Positions 32,801-47,137 are shown, counted from the first letter of the stretch. The stretch is DNA of 64,000 bases from Nemertoderma westbladi (GCA_032718475.1 JAUCBJ010000844.1:52796-116795); one strand, 5' to 3'. Program-made: numbers and translations. The notes: generated by a model from the sequence alone, not told the origin.

Positions 32801-35800
32801 GGGCCCTATATCTCTCTATATCTATATAGGATCTCCCTCTCCAATATTTTACTGAATAAGGGCCCTATATCTCTCTATATCTATATAGGATCTCCCTCTC
32901 CAATATTTTACTGAATAAGGTCCCTATATCTCTCTATATCTATATAGGATCTCCCTCTCCAATATTTTACTGAATAAGGTCCCTATATCTCTCTATATCT
33001 ATATAGGATCTCCCTCTCCAATATTTTACTGAATAAGGTCCCTATATCTCTCTATATCTATATAGGATCTCCCTCTCCAATATTTTACTGAATAAGGTCC
33101 CTATATCTCTCTATATCTATATAGGATCTCCCTCTCCAATATTTTACTGAATAAGGTCCCTATATCTCTCTATATCTATATAGGATCTCCCTCTCCAATA
33201 TTTTACTGAATAAGGTCCCTATATCTCTCTATATCTATATAGGATCTCCCTCTCCAATATTTTACTGAATAAGGGCCCTATATCTCTCTATATCTATATA
33301 GGATCTCCCTCTCCAATTTTACTGAGTAAGGTCCCTATCTATATCTCTCTACATCTATATAGGATCTCCCTCTCCAATATTTTACTGAATAAGGTCCCTA
33401 TATCTCTCTATATCTATATAGGATCTCCCTCTCCAATATTTTACTGAATAAGGTCCCTATATCTCTCTATATCTATATAGGATCTCCCTCTCCAATATTT
33501 TACTGAATAAGGTCCCTATATCTCTCTATATCTATATAGGATCTCCCTCTCCAATATTTTACTGAATAAGGTCCCTATATCTCTCTATATCTATATAGGA
33601 TCTCCCTCTCCAATATTTTACTGAATAAGGTCCCTATATCTCTCTATATCTATATAGGATCTCCCTCTCCAATATTTTACTGAATAAGGTCCCTATATCT
33701 CTCTATATCTATATAGGATCTCCCTCTCCAATATTTTACTGAATAAGGTCCCTATATCTCTCTATATCTATATAGGATCTCCCTCTCCAATATTTTACTG
33801 AATAAGGGCCCTATATCTCTCTATATCTATATAGGATCTCCCTCTCCAATATTTTACTGAATAAGGTCCCTATATCTCTCTATATCTATATAGGATCTCC
33901 CTCTCCAATATTTTACTGAATAAGGTCCCTATATCTCTCTATATCTATATAGGATCTCCCTCTCCAATATTTTACTGAATAAGGTCCCTATATCTCTCTA
34001 TATCTATATAGGATCTCCCTCTCCAATATTTTACTGAATAAGGGCCCTATATCTCTCTATATCTATATAGGATCTCCCTCTCCAATATTTTACTGAGTAA
34101 GGTCCCTATATCTCTCTATATCTATATAGGATCTCCCTCTCCAATATTTTACTGAATAAGGTCCCTATATCTCTCTATATCTATATAGGATCTCCCTCTC
34201 CAATATTTTACTGAATAAGGTCCCTATATCTCTCTATATCTATATAGGATCTCCCTCTCCAATATTTTACTGAATAAGGTCCCTATATCTCTCTATATCT
34301 ATATAGGATCTCCCTCTCCAATATTTTACTGAATAAGGTCCCTATATCTCTCTATATCTATATAGGATCTCCCTCTCCAATATTTTACTGAATAAGGTCC
34401 CTATATCTCTCTATATCTATATAGGATCTCCCTCTCCAATATTTTACTGAATAAGGTCCCTATATCTCTCTATATCTATATAGGATCTCCCTCTCCAATA
34501 TTTTACTGAATAAGGGCCCTATATCTCTCTATATCTATATAGGATCTCCCTCTCCAATATTTTACTGAATAAGGTCCCTATATCTCTCTATATCTATATA
34601 GGATCTCCCTCTCCAATATTTTACTGAATAAGGGCCCTATATCTCTCTATATCTATATAGGATCTCCCTCTCCAATATTTTACTGAATAAGGGCCCTATA
34701 TCTCTCTATATCTATATAGGATCTCCCTCTCCAATATTTTACTGAATAAGGGCCCTATATCTCTCTATATCTATATAGGATCTCCCTCTCCAATATTTTA
34801 CTGAATAAGGGCCCTATATCTCTCTATATCTATATAGGATCTCCCTCTCCAATATTTTACTGAATAAGGGCCCTATATCTCTCTATATCTATATAGGATC
34901 TCCCTCTCCAATATTTTACTGAATAAGGTCCCTATATCTCTCTATATCTATATAGGATCTCCCTCTCCAATATTTTACTGAATAAGGGCCCTATATCTCT
35001 CTATATCTATATAGGATCTCCCTCTCCAATATTTTACTGAATAAGGGCCCTATATCTCTCTATATCTATATAGGATCTCCCTCTCCAATATTTTACTGAA
35101 TAAGGGCCCTATATCTCTCTATATCTATATAGGATCTCCCTCTCCAATATTTTACTGAATAAGGTCCCTATATCTCTCTATATCTATATAGGATCTCCCT
35201 CTCCAATATTTTACTGAATAAGGGCCCTATATCTCTCTATATCTATATAGGATCTCCCTCTCCAATATTTTACTGAATAAGGGCCCTATATCTCTCTATA
35301 TCTATATAGGATCTCCCTCTCCAATATTTTACTGAATAAGGGCCCTATATCTCTCTATATCTATATAGGATCTCCCTCTCCAATATTTTACTGAATAAGG
35401 TCCCTATATCTCTCTATATCTATATAGGATCTCCCTCTCCAATATTTTACTGAATAAGGGCCCTATATCTCTCTATATCTATATAGGATCTCCCTCTCCA
35501 ATATTTTACTGAATAAGGTCCCTATATCTCTCTATATCTATATAGGATCTCCCTCTCCAATATTTTACTGAATAAGGTCCCTATATCTCTCTATATCTAT
35601 ATAGGATCTCCCTCTCCAATATTTTACTGAATAAGGGCCCTATATCTCTCTATATCTATATAGGATCTCCCTCTCCAATATTTACTGAATAAGGTCCCTA
35701 TATCTCTCTATATCTATATAGGATCTCCCTCTCCAATATTTTACTGAATAAGGGCCCTATATCTCTCTATATCTATATAGGATCTCCCTCTCCAATATTT

Positions 35801-38800
35801 TACTGAATAAGGACCCTATATCTCTCTATATCTATATAGGATCTCCCTCTCCAATATTTTACTGAATAAGGTCCCTATATCTCTCTATATCTATATAGGA
35901 TCTCCCTCTCCAATATTACTGAATAAGGGCCCTATATCTCTCTATATCTATATAGGATCTCCCTCTCCAATATTTTACTGAATAAGGTCCCTATATCTCT
36001 CTATATCTATATAGGATCTCCCTCTCCAATATTTTACTGAATAAGGTCCCTATATCTCTCTATATCTATATAGGATCTCCCTCTCCAATATTTTACTGAA
36101 TAAGGGCCCTATATCTCTCTATATCTATATAGGATCTCCCTCTCCAATATTTTACTGAATAAGGGCCCTATATCTCTCTATATCTATATAGGATCTCCCT
36201 CTCCAATATTTTACTGAATAAGGACCCTATATCTCTCTATATCTATATAGGATCTCCCTCTCCAATATTTTACTGAATAAGGGCCCTATATCTCTCTATA
36301 TCTATATAGGATCTCCCTCTCCAATATTTTACTGAATAAGGGCCCTATATCTCTCTACATCTATATAGGATCTCCCTCTCCAATATTTTACTGAATAAGG
36401 GCCCTATATCTCTCTATATCTATATAGGATCTCCCTCTCCAATATTTTACTGAATAAGGGCCCTATATCTCTCTATATCTATATAGGATCTCCCTCTCCA
36501 ATATTTTACTGAGTAAGGTCCCTATATCTCTCTATATCTATATAGGATCTCCCTCTCCAATATTTTACTGAATAAGGGCCCTATATCTCTCTATATCTAT
36601 ATAGGATCTCCCTCTCCAATATTTTACTGAATAAGGTCCCTATATCTCTCTATATCTATATAGGATCTCCCTCTCCAATATTTTACTGAATAAGGGCCCT
36701 ATATCTCTCTATATCTATATAGGATCTCCCTCTCCAATATTTTACTGAATAAGGGCCCTATATCTCTCTATATCTATATAGGATCTCCCTCTCCAATATT
36801 TTACTGAATAAGGTCCCTATATCTCTCTATATCTATATAGGATCTCCCTCTCCAATATTTTACTGAATAAGGGCCCTATATCTCTCTATATCTATATAGG
36901 ATCTCCCTCTCCAATATTTTACTGAATAAGGTCCCTATATCTCTCTATATCTATATAGGATCTCCCTCTCCAATATTTTACTGAATAAGGGCCCTATATC
37001 TCTCTATATCTATATAGGATCTCCCTCTCCAATATTTTACTGAATAAGGGCCCTATATCTCTCTATATCTATATAGGATCTCCCTCTCCAATATTTTACT
37101 GAATAAGGGCCCTATATCTCTCTATATCTATATAGGATCTCCCTCTCCAATATTTTACTGAATAAGGGCCCTATATCTCTCTATATCTATATAGGATCTC
37201 CCTCTCCAATATTTTACTGAATAAGGGCCCTATATCTCTCTATATCTATATAGGATCTCCCTCTCCAATATTTTACTGAATAAGGGCCCTATATCTCTCT
37301 ATATCTATATAGGATCTCCCTCTCCAATATTTTACTGAATAAGGGCCCTATATCTCTCTATATCTATATAGGATCTCCCTCTCCAATATTTTACTGAATA
37401 AGGGCCCTATATCTCTCTATATCTATATAGGATCTCCCTCTCCAATATTTTACTGAATAAGGGCCCTATATCTCTCTATATCTATATAGGATCTCCCTCT
37501 CCAATATTTTACTGAATAAGGGCCCTATATCTCTCTATATCTATATAGGATCTCCCTCTCCAATATTTTACTGAATAAGGGCCCTATATCTCTCTATATC
37601 TATATAGGATCTCCCTCTCCAATATTTTACTGAATAAGGGCCCTATATCTCTCTATATCTATATAGGATCTCCCTCTCCAATATTTTACTGAATAAGGGC
37701 CCTATATCTCTCTATATCTATATAGGATCTCCCTCTCCAATATTTTACTGAATAAGGGCCCTATATCTCTCTATATCTATATAGGATCTCCCTCTCCAAT
37801 ATTTTACTGAATAAGGGCCCTATATCTCTCTATATCTATATAGGATCTCCCTCTCCAATATTTTACTGAATAAGGGCCCTATATCTCTCTATATCTATAT
37901 AGGATCTCCCTCTCCAATATTTTACTGAATAAGGGCCCTATATCTCTCTATATCTATATAGGATCTCCCTCTCCAATATTTTACTGAATAAGGGCCCTAT
38001 ATCTCTCTATATCTATATAGGATCTCCCTCTCCAATATTTTACTGAATAAGGGCCCTATATCTCTCTATATCTATATAGGATCTCCCTCTCCAATATTTT
38101 ACTGAATAAGGGCCCTATATCTCTCTATATCTATATAGGATCTCCCTCTCCAATATTTTACTGAATAAGGGCCCTATATCTCTCTATATCTATATAGGAT
38201 CTCCCTCTCCAATATTTTACTGAATAAGGGCCCTATATCTCTCTATATCTATATAGGATCTCCCTCTCCAATATTTTACTGAATAAGGGCCCTATATCTC
38301 TCTATATCTATATAGGATCTCCCTCTCCAATATTTTACTGAATAAGGGCCCTATATCTCTCTATATCTATATAGGATCTCCCTCTCCAATATTTTACTGA
38401 ATAAGGGCCCTATATCTCTCTATATCTATATAGGATCTCCCTCTCCAATATTTTACTGAATAAGGGCCCTATATCTCTCTATATCTATATAGGATCTCCC
38501 TCTCCAATATTTTACTGAATAAGGGCCCTATATCTCTCTATATCTATATAGGATCTCCCTCTCCAATATTTTACTGAATAAGGGCCCTATATCTCTCTAT
38601 ATCTATATAGGATCTCCCTCTCCAATATTTTACTGAATAAGGGCCCTATATCTCTCTATATCTATATAGGATCTCCCTCTCCAATATTTTACTGAATAAG
38701 GGCCCTATATCTCTCTATATCTATATAGGATCTCCCTCTCCAATATTTTACTGAATAAGGGCCCTATATCTCTCTATATCTATATAGGATCTCCCTCTCC

Positions 38801-41800
38801 AATATTTTACTGAATAAGGGCCCTATATCTCTCTATATCTATATAGGATCTCCCTCTCCAATATTTTACTGAATAAGGGCCCTATATCTCTCTATATCTA
38901 TATAGGATCTCCCTCTCCAATATTTACTGAATAAGGGCCCTATATCTCTCTATATCTATATAGGATCTCCCTCTCCAATATTTTACTGAATAAGGGCCCT
39001 ATATCTCTCTATATCTATATAGGATCTCCCTCTCCAATATTTTACTGAATAAGGGCCCTATATCTCTCTATATCTATATAGGATCTCCCTCTCCAATATT
39101 TTACTGAATAAGGGCCCTATATCTCTCTATATCTATATAGGATCTCCCTCTCCAATATTTTACTGAATAAGGGCCCTATATCTCTCTATATCTATATAGG
39201 ATCTCCCTCTCCAATATTACTGAATAAGGGCCCTATATCTCTCTATATCTATATAGGATCTCCCTCTCCAATATTTTACTGAATAAGGGCCCTATATCTC
39301 TCTATATCTATATAGGATCTCCCTCTCCAATATTTTACTGAATAAGGGCCCTATATCTCTCTATATCTATATAGGATCTCCCTCTCCAATATTTTACTGA
39401 ATAAGGGCCCTATATCTCTCTATATCTATATAGGATCTCCCTCTCCAATATTTACTGAATAAGGGCCCTATATCTCTCTATATCTATATAGGATCTCCCT
39501 CTCCAATATTTTACTGAATAAGGGCCCTATATCTCTCTATATCTATATAGGATCTCCCTCTCCAATATTTTACTGAATAAGGGCCCTATATCTCTCTATA
39601 TCTATATAGGATCTCCCTCTCCAATATTTACTGAATAAGGGCCCTATATCTCTCTATATCTATATAGGATCTCCCTCTCCAATATTTTACTGAATAAGGG
39701 CCCTATATCTCTCTATATCTATATAGGATCTCCCTCTCCAATATTTTACTGAATAAGGGCCCTATATCTCTCTATATCTATATAGGATCTCCCTCTCCAA
39801 TATTTTACTGAATAAGGGCCCTATATCTCTCTATATCTATATAGGATCTCCCTCTCCAATATTTTACTGAATAAGGGCCCTATATCTCTCTATATCTATA
39901 TAGGATCTCCCTCTCCAATATTTTACTGAATAAGGGCCCTATATCTCTCTATATCTATATAGGATCTCCCTCTCCAATATTTTACTGAATAAGGGCCCTA
40001 TATCTCTCTATATCTATATAGGATCTCCCTCTCCAATATTTTACTGAATAAGGGCCCTATATCTCTCTATATCTATATAGGATCTCCCTCTCCAATATTT
40101 TACTGAATAAGGGCCCTATATCTCTCTATATCTATATAGGATCTCCCTCTCCAATATTTTACTGAATAAGGGCCCTATATCTCTCTATATCTATATAGGA
40201 TCTCCCTCTCCAATATTACTGAATAAGGGCCCTATATCTCTCTATATCTATATAGGATCTCCCTCTCCAATATTTTACTGAATAAGGTCCCTATATCTCT
40301 CTATATCTATATAGGATCTCCCTCTCCAATATTTTACTGAATAAGGGCCCTATATCTCTCTATATCTATATAGGATCTCCCTCTCCAATATTTTACTGAA
40401 TAAGGGCCCTATATCTCTCTATATCTATATAGGATCTCCCTCTCCAATATTACTGAATAAGGGCCCTATATCTCTCTATATCTATATAGGATCTCCCTCT
40501 CCAATATTTTACTGAATAAGGACCCTATATCTACTCTACTATACTATATAGGATCTCCCTCTCCAATATTTTACTGAATAAGGTCCCTATATCTCTCTAT
40601 ATCTATATAGGATCTCCCTCTCCAATATTTTACTGAATAAGGGCCCTATATCTCTCTATATCTATATAGGATCTCCCTCTCCAATATTTTACTGAATAAG
40701 GGCCCTATATCTCTCTATATCTATATAGGATCTCCCTCTCCAATATTACTGAATAAGGGCCCTATATCTCTCTATATCTATATAGGATCTCCCTCTCCAA
40801 TATTTTACTGAATAAGGGCCCTATATCTCTCTACATCTATATAGGATCTCCCTCTCCAATATTACTGAATAAGGGCCCTATATCTCTCTATATCTATATA
40901 GGATCTCCCTCTCCAATATTACTGAATAAGGGCCCTATATCTCTCTATATCTATATAGGATCTCCCTCTCCAATATTTTACAGAATAAGGGCCCTATATC
41001 TCTCTATATCTATATAGGATCTCCCTCTCCAATATTTTACTGAATAAGGGCCCTATATCTCTCTATATCTATATAGGATCTCCCTCTCCAATATTTTACT
41101 GAATAAGGGCCCTATATCTCTCTATATCTATATAGGATCTCCCTCTCCAATATTTTACAGAATAAGGGCCCTATATCTCTCTATATCTATATAGGATCTC
41201 CCTCTCCAATATTACTGAATAAGGGCCCTATATCTCTCTATATCTATATAGGATCTCCCTCTCTAATATTTTACTGAATAAGGGCCCTATATCTCTCTAT
41301 ATCTATATAGGATCTCCCTCTCCAATATTTTACTGAATAAGGACCCTATATCTATCTATATCTATATAGGATCCCCCTCTCCAATATTTTACTGAATAAG
41401 GGCCCTATATCTCTCTATATCTATATAGGATCTCCCTCTCCAATATTTTACTGAATAAGGACCCTATATCTATCTATATCTATATAGGATCCCCCTCTCC
41501 AATATTTTACTGAATAAGGGCCCTATTTCTCTCTACATCTATATAGGATCTCCCTCTCCAATATTTTACTGAATAAGGGCCCTATATCTCTCTATATCTA
41601 TATAGGATCTCCCTCTCCAATATTTTACTGAATAAGGGCCCTATATCTCTCTATATCTATATAGGATCTCCCTCTCCAATATTACTGAATAAGGGCCCTA
41701 TATCTCTCTATATCTATATAGGATCTCCCTCTCCAATATTTTACTGAATAAGGGCCCTATATCTCTCTATATCTATATAGGATCTCCCTCTCCAATATTT

Positions 41801-43375
41801 TACTGAGTAAGGTCCCTATATCTCTCTATATCTATATAGGATCTCCCTCTCCAATATTTTACTGAATAAGGACCCTATATCTATCTATATCTATATAGGA
41901 TCCCCCTCTCCAATATTTTACTGAATAAGGGCCCTATATCTCTCTATATCTATATAGGATCTCCCTCTCCAATATTACTGAATAAGGGCCCTATATCTCT
42001 CTATATCTATATAGGATCTCCCTCTCCAATATTTTACTGAATAAGGGCCCTATATCTCTCTATATCTATATAGGATCTCCCTCTCCAATATTTTACTGAG
42101 TAAGGTCCCTATATCTCTCTATATCTATATAGGATCTCCCTCTCCAATATTTTACTGAATAAGGGCCCTATATCTCTCTATATCTATATAGGATCTCCCT
42201 CTCCAATATTACTGAATAAGGGCCCTATATCTATCTATATCTATATAGGATCTCCCTCTCCAATATGTTACTGAATAAGGACCCTATATCTATCTATATC
42301 TATATAGGATCCCCCTCTCCAATATTTTACTGAATAAGGGCCCTATTTCTCTCTACATCTATATAGGATCTCCCTCTCCAATATTTTACTGAATAAGGGC
42401 CCTATATCTCTCTATATCTATATAGGATCTCCCTCTCCAATATTACTGAATAAGGGCCCTATATCTCTCTATATCTATATAGGATCTCCCTCTCCAATAT
42501 TTTACTGAATAAGGGCCCTATATCTCTCTATATCTATATAGGATCTCCCTCTCCAATATTTTACTGAGTAAGGGCCCTATATCTCTCTATATCTATATAG
42601 GATCTCCCTCTCCAATATTTTACTGAATAAGGGCCCTATATCTCTCTATATCTATATAGGATCTCCCTCTCCAATATTTTACTGAGTAAGGTCCCTATAT
42701 CTCTCTATATCTATATAGGATCTCCCTCTCCAATATTTTACTGAATAAGGACCCTATATCTATCTATCTATATAGGATCCCCCTCTCCAATATTTTACTG
42801 AATAAGGGCCCTATATCTCTCTATATCTATATAGGATCTCCCTCTCCAATATTTTACTGAATAAGGGCCCTATATCTCTCTATATCTATATAGGATCTCC
42901 CTCTCCAATATTTTACTGAATAAGGACCCTATATCTATCTATATCTATATAGGATCCCCCTCTCCAATATTTTACTGAATAAGGGCCCTATTTCTCTCTA
43001 CATCTATATAGGATCTCCCTCTCCAATATTTTACTGAATAAGGGCCCTATATCTCTCTATATCTATATAGGATCTCCCTCTCCAATATTTTACTGAGTAA
43101 GGTCCCTATATCTCTCTATATCTATATAGGATCTCCCTCTCCAATATTTTACTGAATAAGGACCCTATATCTATCTATATCTATATAGGATCCCCCTCTC
43201 CAATATTTTACTGAATAAGGACCCTATATCTATCTATATCTATATAGGATCCCCCTCTCCAATATTTTACTGAATAAGGACCCTATATCTCTCTATATCT
43301 GTAGGATCTCCCTCTCCAATATTTTATTGAATAAGGTCCCTATCCTATTTCTCTCTACATCTATATAGGATATCC
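26785..43375. repeat. 16.6-kb minisatellite, 59-bp unit, in DAP1 intron 2
   Basis: Consensus unit of 59 bp composed of AGGGCCCTATATCTCTCTAT, ATCTATATAGGATCTCCCTC and TCCAATATTTTACTGAATA. Length variants are 55 bp (TATA missing from CTATATAG), 57 bp (CCAATATTACTG) and others. About 280 copies. The main diagnostic site is AAGGGCCC versus AAGGTCCC (rarely AAGGACCC). The left 3 kb is heterogeneous in length, 30.6-32.0 kb shows alternating GGGCCC/GGTCCC dimers, 36.9-40 kb is almost uniform GGGCCC, and the right 2.5 kb is again diverged (GGACCC, GGATCCCC, TTTCTCTCTACAT). No ORF. Confidence 0.97.
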
Positions 43376-43995
43376 TGAATAATTTTTGATTTGCAACATT
43401 CTATTCTATGAAAGCTTGGAAGCTATGATCTGCTTAAAAGCTTCGATGTTTAATTAATTGACAACATAGAGTTTCACTTTCTCGGAAACTTGCTGTGAAA
43501 AGTGGGATAAGTATTTTTTCCTGTTAATAACAATGTGATACACAAAACTGTTGCAAATCGAGCCTGTAAACGTACTTGTACTTTTATATCAAATAATTAA
43601 TTTGAAAATTTAATTGTGATGTCACTTATGGCACATACTGATTAGGGATTGAAAATAAATTTACTTGAAAACTATTATATAATAATTGACAATAATGTTG
43701 ATTTATTTGCTTCCGTTATTTTTGGGCGACCTGTAATTAATGTTAGGCCTAATAATTTATTTAAATAAAAGTAAATTAATTTATTTTAGTTTCGGGTATA
43801 TATTTGTCAAAAACACCACGAGTAAAAGTTGACACTGTTTCCGATGGATGGGTGGGTGGGGCGTGTGGATGAGGTGGAAAGACATGGATACAAAATAGGT
43901 ACCGGTACATAAATATTAAATTAGACAAAATGTGCGAGATGTGTGTGTAAGGAGGAATTGATACGATGTGAGTCTAGTAACTATTAGTAACTAAC
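43376..43995. other. DAP1 intron 2, 5' end, unique sequence
   Basis: AT-rich sequence between the minisatellite and the exon 2 donor. TGGGTGGGTGGGGCGTG near 43850 is a short G-rich patch. The donor is 620 bp from the array, so this array is not anchored on the exon. Confidence 0.6.
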
Positions 43996-44095
43996 TGTAA
44001 AGGTTGTACCGAATCTGCCGCTTCTGGACTCTCCCCCGACGCCTCGTCTTTATGGGCTGAATGTTTAGATACGATTCGCATTCCTCCAGCTTTAA
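43996..44095 (-). CDS. DAP: DAP1 exon 2 (conserved KAGGMRIV motif)
   Basis: Acceptor GTTATATTTTAG (44097-44096) and donor TTTACA|GTTAGT (43995-43994) bound 100 bp, entering in phase 1 and leaving in phase 2. It reads (V)KAGGMRIVSKHSAHKDEAS then GESPEAADSVQPL. KAGGMRIV followed by a K-H and an acidic/Ser stretch is the family hallmark of DAP1/DAPL1, small proteins described as negative regulators of autophagy and linked to interferon-gamma-induced death. Role here is inferred from homology only. Confidence 0.92.
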
Positions 44096-45300
44096 CTAAA
44101 ATATAACAATGAGTAAAGGGGTTAAGGTGGATCCAGTGGATCTCTGATATAATGGGGTAAGGTGGATCCAGTGGATCTCTGATATAAGGGGGAATGTAGA
44201 TCCAGAGGATCTCTGGCAAAGGTATATGAAGGATCTGGGAGGTAAAGCGGACCCAGACACTGGACAGGTGTCTGGGTATACACACAGGGCTGCAGGGGGT
44301 GGCCTAGTGAGTGAATATATACCAGACTTTTTGCTGTTGTATTTCACAATGCAGTTACCATTCCATGTTACAGAAGGGCTGAGACTAACCAAAAAACAAT
44401 GTACAGGTTATAAGATAGAAAGAAGCCCTATAAAACAGTTAACAAGGAGAAATTTATAAAGATACCTACTCATTCTTCTATAGAAATTATTCTAATAGAC
44501 CATACCATTTGAATAGGGGAGGGGCCCATGCCTAAAATTTCGACCAAAACTGCAAAAAGTCAAACCTGGTAGACCAATTCTTCACAAGGGTGCGGATGTG
44601 GTCGGGTGCATGGGGCAGGCAGCAATGGAACGGCACTATTGCACTAGGGCCGGGGCTCAGCAGCTCAGGAGGACATGAAGATAGATGACAGGGATACATA
44701 CTGTACTGATAGAAGATTAGATATCAAAATTCAGAAACTGCGCGGAGCGCGGATGGGATGTAAAAATGTTTAAAGTACGTGCCAAGTGAGAAAATTAATT
44801 TACCATACTGCCATAGGCCCTATTCATTTTTCGCTCGCGTATCTTTTTTATGTTACTTTCTTACTGCTTACGGCTGTGCGGTAATTTTGGTAATGCTTAA
44901 ACCAGTCAACTGTCAGCGTCAGGGTTAAGTCGTCACGTCAAGTGCAGAAGTGGTGGTTTGCAGCCTGAGCTTGCACTTGGCGGCTACTGCTGTACTGCTG
45001 AAGTGCTACCGGTGCGGTATGGTACGGTACCTACCGGTAGCGGTAACTGCTATGCTATGATACCGTCAGTCGCAGACCGAGACCACTGTGACCAGACGGT
45101 AAGGTAGGTGACGGTACTGGGTACGGTTCCAGTCAGCCGGTTACGAGTACGGTACCACGAGCATGACCATGACACATGATGACCAACATCAACCGATCCA
45201 GGTGAGGAATTTCCCCTTTCGTACCGTCAGACCGTAAGGTACATTCCAGCATTCGTACAGGCGCAGGACAGCAGGACACTACAAATAATGATAGTCTTAC
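44096..45300. other. DAP1 intron 1 with short tandem repeat and palindrome-rich DNA
   Basis: A three-copy repeat of about 36 bp (GTGGATCCAGTGGATCTCTG) lies at 44127-44220. From about 44900 to 45250 the sequence is crowded with ACCGGT, GGTACC and CCGGTA motifs, for example TACGGTACCTACCGGTAGCG at 45021-45040, a composition shared with 53.4-54.0 kb. No coding exon beyond those of DAP1 is seen. Confidence 0.6.
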
Positions 45301-45358
45301 CTGCTGGTGGATGACCTGCCAATAGGTCTCCCCCTGATTGCGGAGGTGATGACATCAT
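45301..45358 (-). CDS. DAP: DAP1 exon 1 (start codon)
   Basis: An ATG at 45358 opens MMSSPPQSGGDLLAGHPPA and the donor GCAG|GTAAGA follows at 45300 (phase 1). MSSPP near the start and AGHPPA directly before VKAGGMRIV match the layout of DAP1. A second in-frame ATG is the next codon, so the start is uncertain by one residue. The complete reading frame of the three exons is 107 aa, close to the roughly 100-aa family length, with all phases consistent. The gene is therefore probably intact. Confidence 0.9.
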
Positions 45359-46100
45359 TGGAATTGGAAGAAACCTGTTTTCAGTTACAGAGTTAGGTAC
45401 CGGTAAATCTTATTAACGTACCGCACTGCCGCAGTACCGGTAAACGGTAGGCCTATAATTAATGGCAATTGCAAATGTAATGCAGGAACTGAATGGCAGT
45501 CTGGTACCGGCAGACCGGTAATGCAGTAATGGCGTTTAAGCAAAGTCAACAAAGTCAGTACCGGTACCGGTACTGATGGTGTCTGTATCTGGTATGTCTG
45601 AATGTCAGATAGTGGAGTATAGTGCTGTAGTGCTGTAGTGGCAAGTGAAACTAGTAATCTTCAGCGCAAATTGACCGCAAGTGAAATAATGTATAGTTTA
45701 TTGTTTTGGTTAGAAAATACCGCCACTGTAACCTGCCATTTCCCTTAATGTTTTTAATTAAATTATACTAATTTTTCAAACCCACTAAATTTATTTTGTG
45801 TTTGACGTCATTTTGCGACATTGACTCCTGAATGTAGTAAGTTGTTTGTAAGCTATGGAAACCCTCACATACATCATCGACCAATCAAAATAGAAAATAT
45901 ATTAAATTTGCTAAGAAATAGTTCGGAGTCCTCGCATATAGCAAGGAAGTTACAATAGTTTTTTTTAGCAGGGATTTCGATCTGTCGATAGAGTTCACCA
46001 TAAAAGTATTGTTTAATTAGAAAGTATGGGCATTGGTGGCGGGCTGTTAAAGTCGTTGGAAAACTATATTTTTTTGAGGATAATATTTTCAGTGCCTTAT
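45359..46100. other. Upstream region of DAP1
   Basis: Presumed 5' UTR/promoter region. Contains more CCGGTACCGG-type palindromes (45550-45575) and a reverse-orientation copy of the dispersed AACCTGCNNTTTCCC family at 45680-45760. No TATA box at a convincing position. Confidence 0.45.
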
Positions 46101-46109
46101 TCTCATAAA

Positions 46110-46890
46110 AAGCCAGCGTTCACCTAAGGGTAAGGGTACTACTGTAGCTGGTGTCCCTCAAGGGTACGTGCTATAGCACCCTTGCTTTTTAAATTTTTAT
46201 AAATTACATCATACTGTAGATGTAGCAGCAAGGAATATCAGCTTATACGTCGATGATACAGCACTGTTTATACATAGAGATTAACAAAACTGATTGATTT
46301 TCAGCGTCCGCAGCCCTGAATAAAGTCGTGTCATCTTCCCCTTTCACTCAACTCGTGTTGGTTACTGAACACAAGCATCTCGGCTGCATTTTTCACCCTC
46401 AATTTGAAATGGCACTCTCAAGTCGTGTCATCAATGCTCGCCTCTGCCAACATGAAACTTAAAATGTTGACAGCTGATAAATACTTAATTAGTAAAAATG
46501 CACTTCTCCCCATATACAAAATTTTCATCAGAATCTAGAATATGCCAGTGTTGTATGCTCAGACGAGCTTAAAAATGACCTGGAGCTCCTCAATAAAGAA
46601 AGCAAACATAATTATTTGCAAATTAACAATCTTTTGCTCCTCCAGTCCACTAATATAAAAAATCCGGAGTGTGCCACTTCAAACAGAAGCAGGAGGATTT
46701 AAAAAAATTATGTACTCTATATAAAATGGCCGGCTCAGCTCCTCAGCATTTGCTTGATATCCTTCATGCAATGGTGTGCACTAATTTTTACAAAAAATCG
46801 TGTCTTCCATTCACCATGCAGCTCTGTCACTCGATCAGTATTGCCTCAGATAGAAGCAAACCAAAATATAGACAATTTTTAAACAACTAA
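46110..46890 (+). mobile_element. Highly decayed LINE reverse-transcriptase remnant
   Basis: With several frameshifts and stops the plus strand reads VAGVPQGYVL at about 46150 and ISLYVDDTALFIHRD at about 46230 (the GVPQG and xxDD motifs of non-LTR reverse transcriptases), then a post-RT region and HFKQKQEDLKKLCTLYKMAG near the end (46669-46890). It is the oldest-looking element here. The family is not recognisable beyond non-LTR. Confidence 0.65.
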
Positions 46891-47137
46891 GACTAGAGTA
46901 CTGTACACACCCAGTTGTTGAATCACAAAACAAGGTTCCCTATTACTTTCAGCTGGACACACTTCCTTGGAGACCTGTTAGCTAGACTCCGTTGCCTCTG
47001 CCCTGCCCTTAATAATCACCAATCACGGTCAATTATTCAGGAACTGCCTGTGTGGACGGACACGATCGCGAAGACGTATATCACTTTTTTATGGAACCAC
47101 ATATACTGTACAGTACCACCTTTCACTCCATTCAAAT

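Larger units (their letters stand above)
25981..45358 (-). other. DAP: DAP1 gene span (3 exons, 107 aa)
   Basis: Exons 45301-45358, 43996-44095 and 25981-26146 give 324 coding bases including the stop. Intron 1 is 1.2 kb and intron 2 is 17.85 kb, of which about 93% is one minisatellite. Exons therefore make up under 2% of the gene. Its neighbour to the left, the zinc-finger gene, is in the same orientation, 4.1 kb away. Confidence 0.9.

Noticed and set aside
43376-43995. Donor-anchored origin for the DAP1 array
   Set aside because: The DAP1 exon 2 donor lies 620 bp from the array edge and its sequence is not in the unit, so this array does not follow the pattern of the zinc-finger gene.
43974-44459. 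Three overlapping ORFs (103, 98 and 77 codons) around DAP1 exon 2
   Set aside because: Only 43996-44095 is bounded by splice sites in phase with exons 1 and 3 and matches DAP1; the rest is intron read-through.
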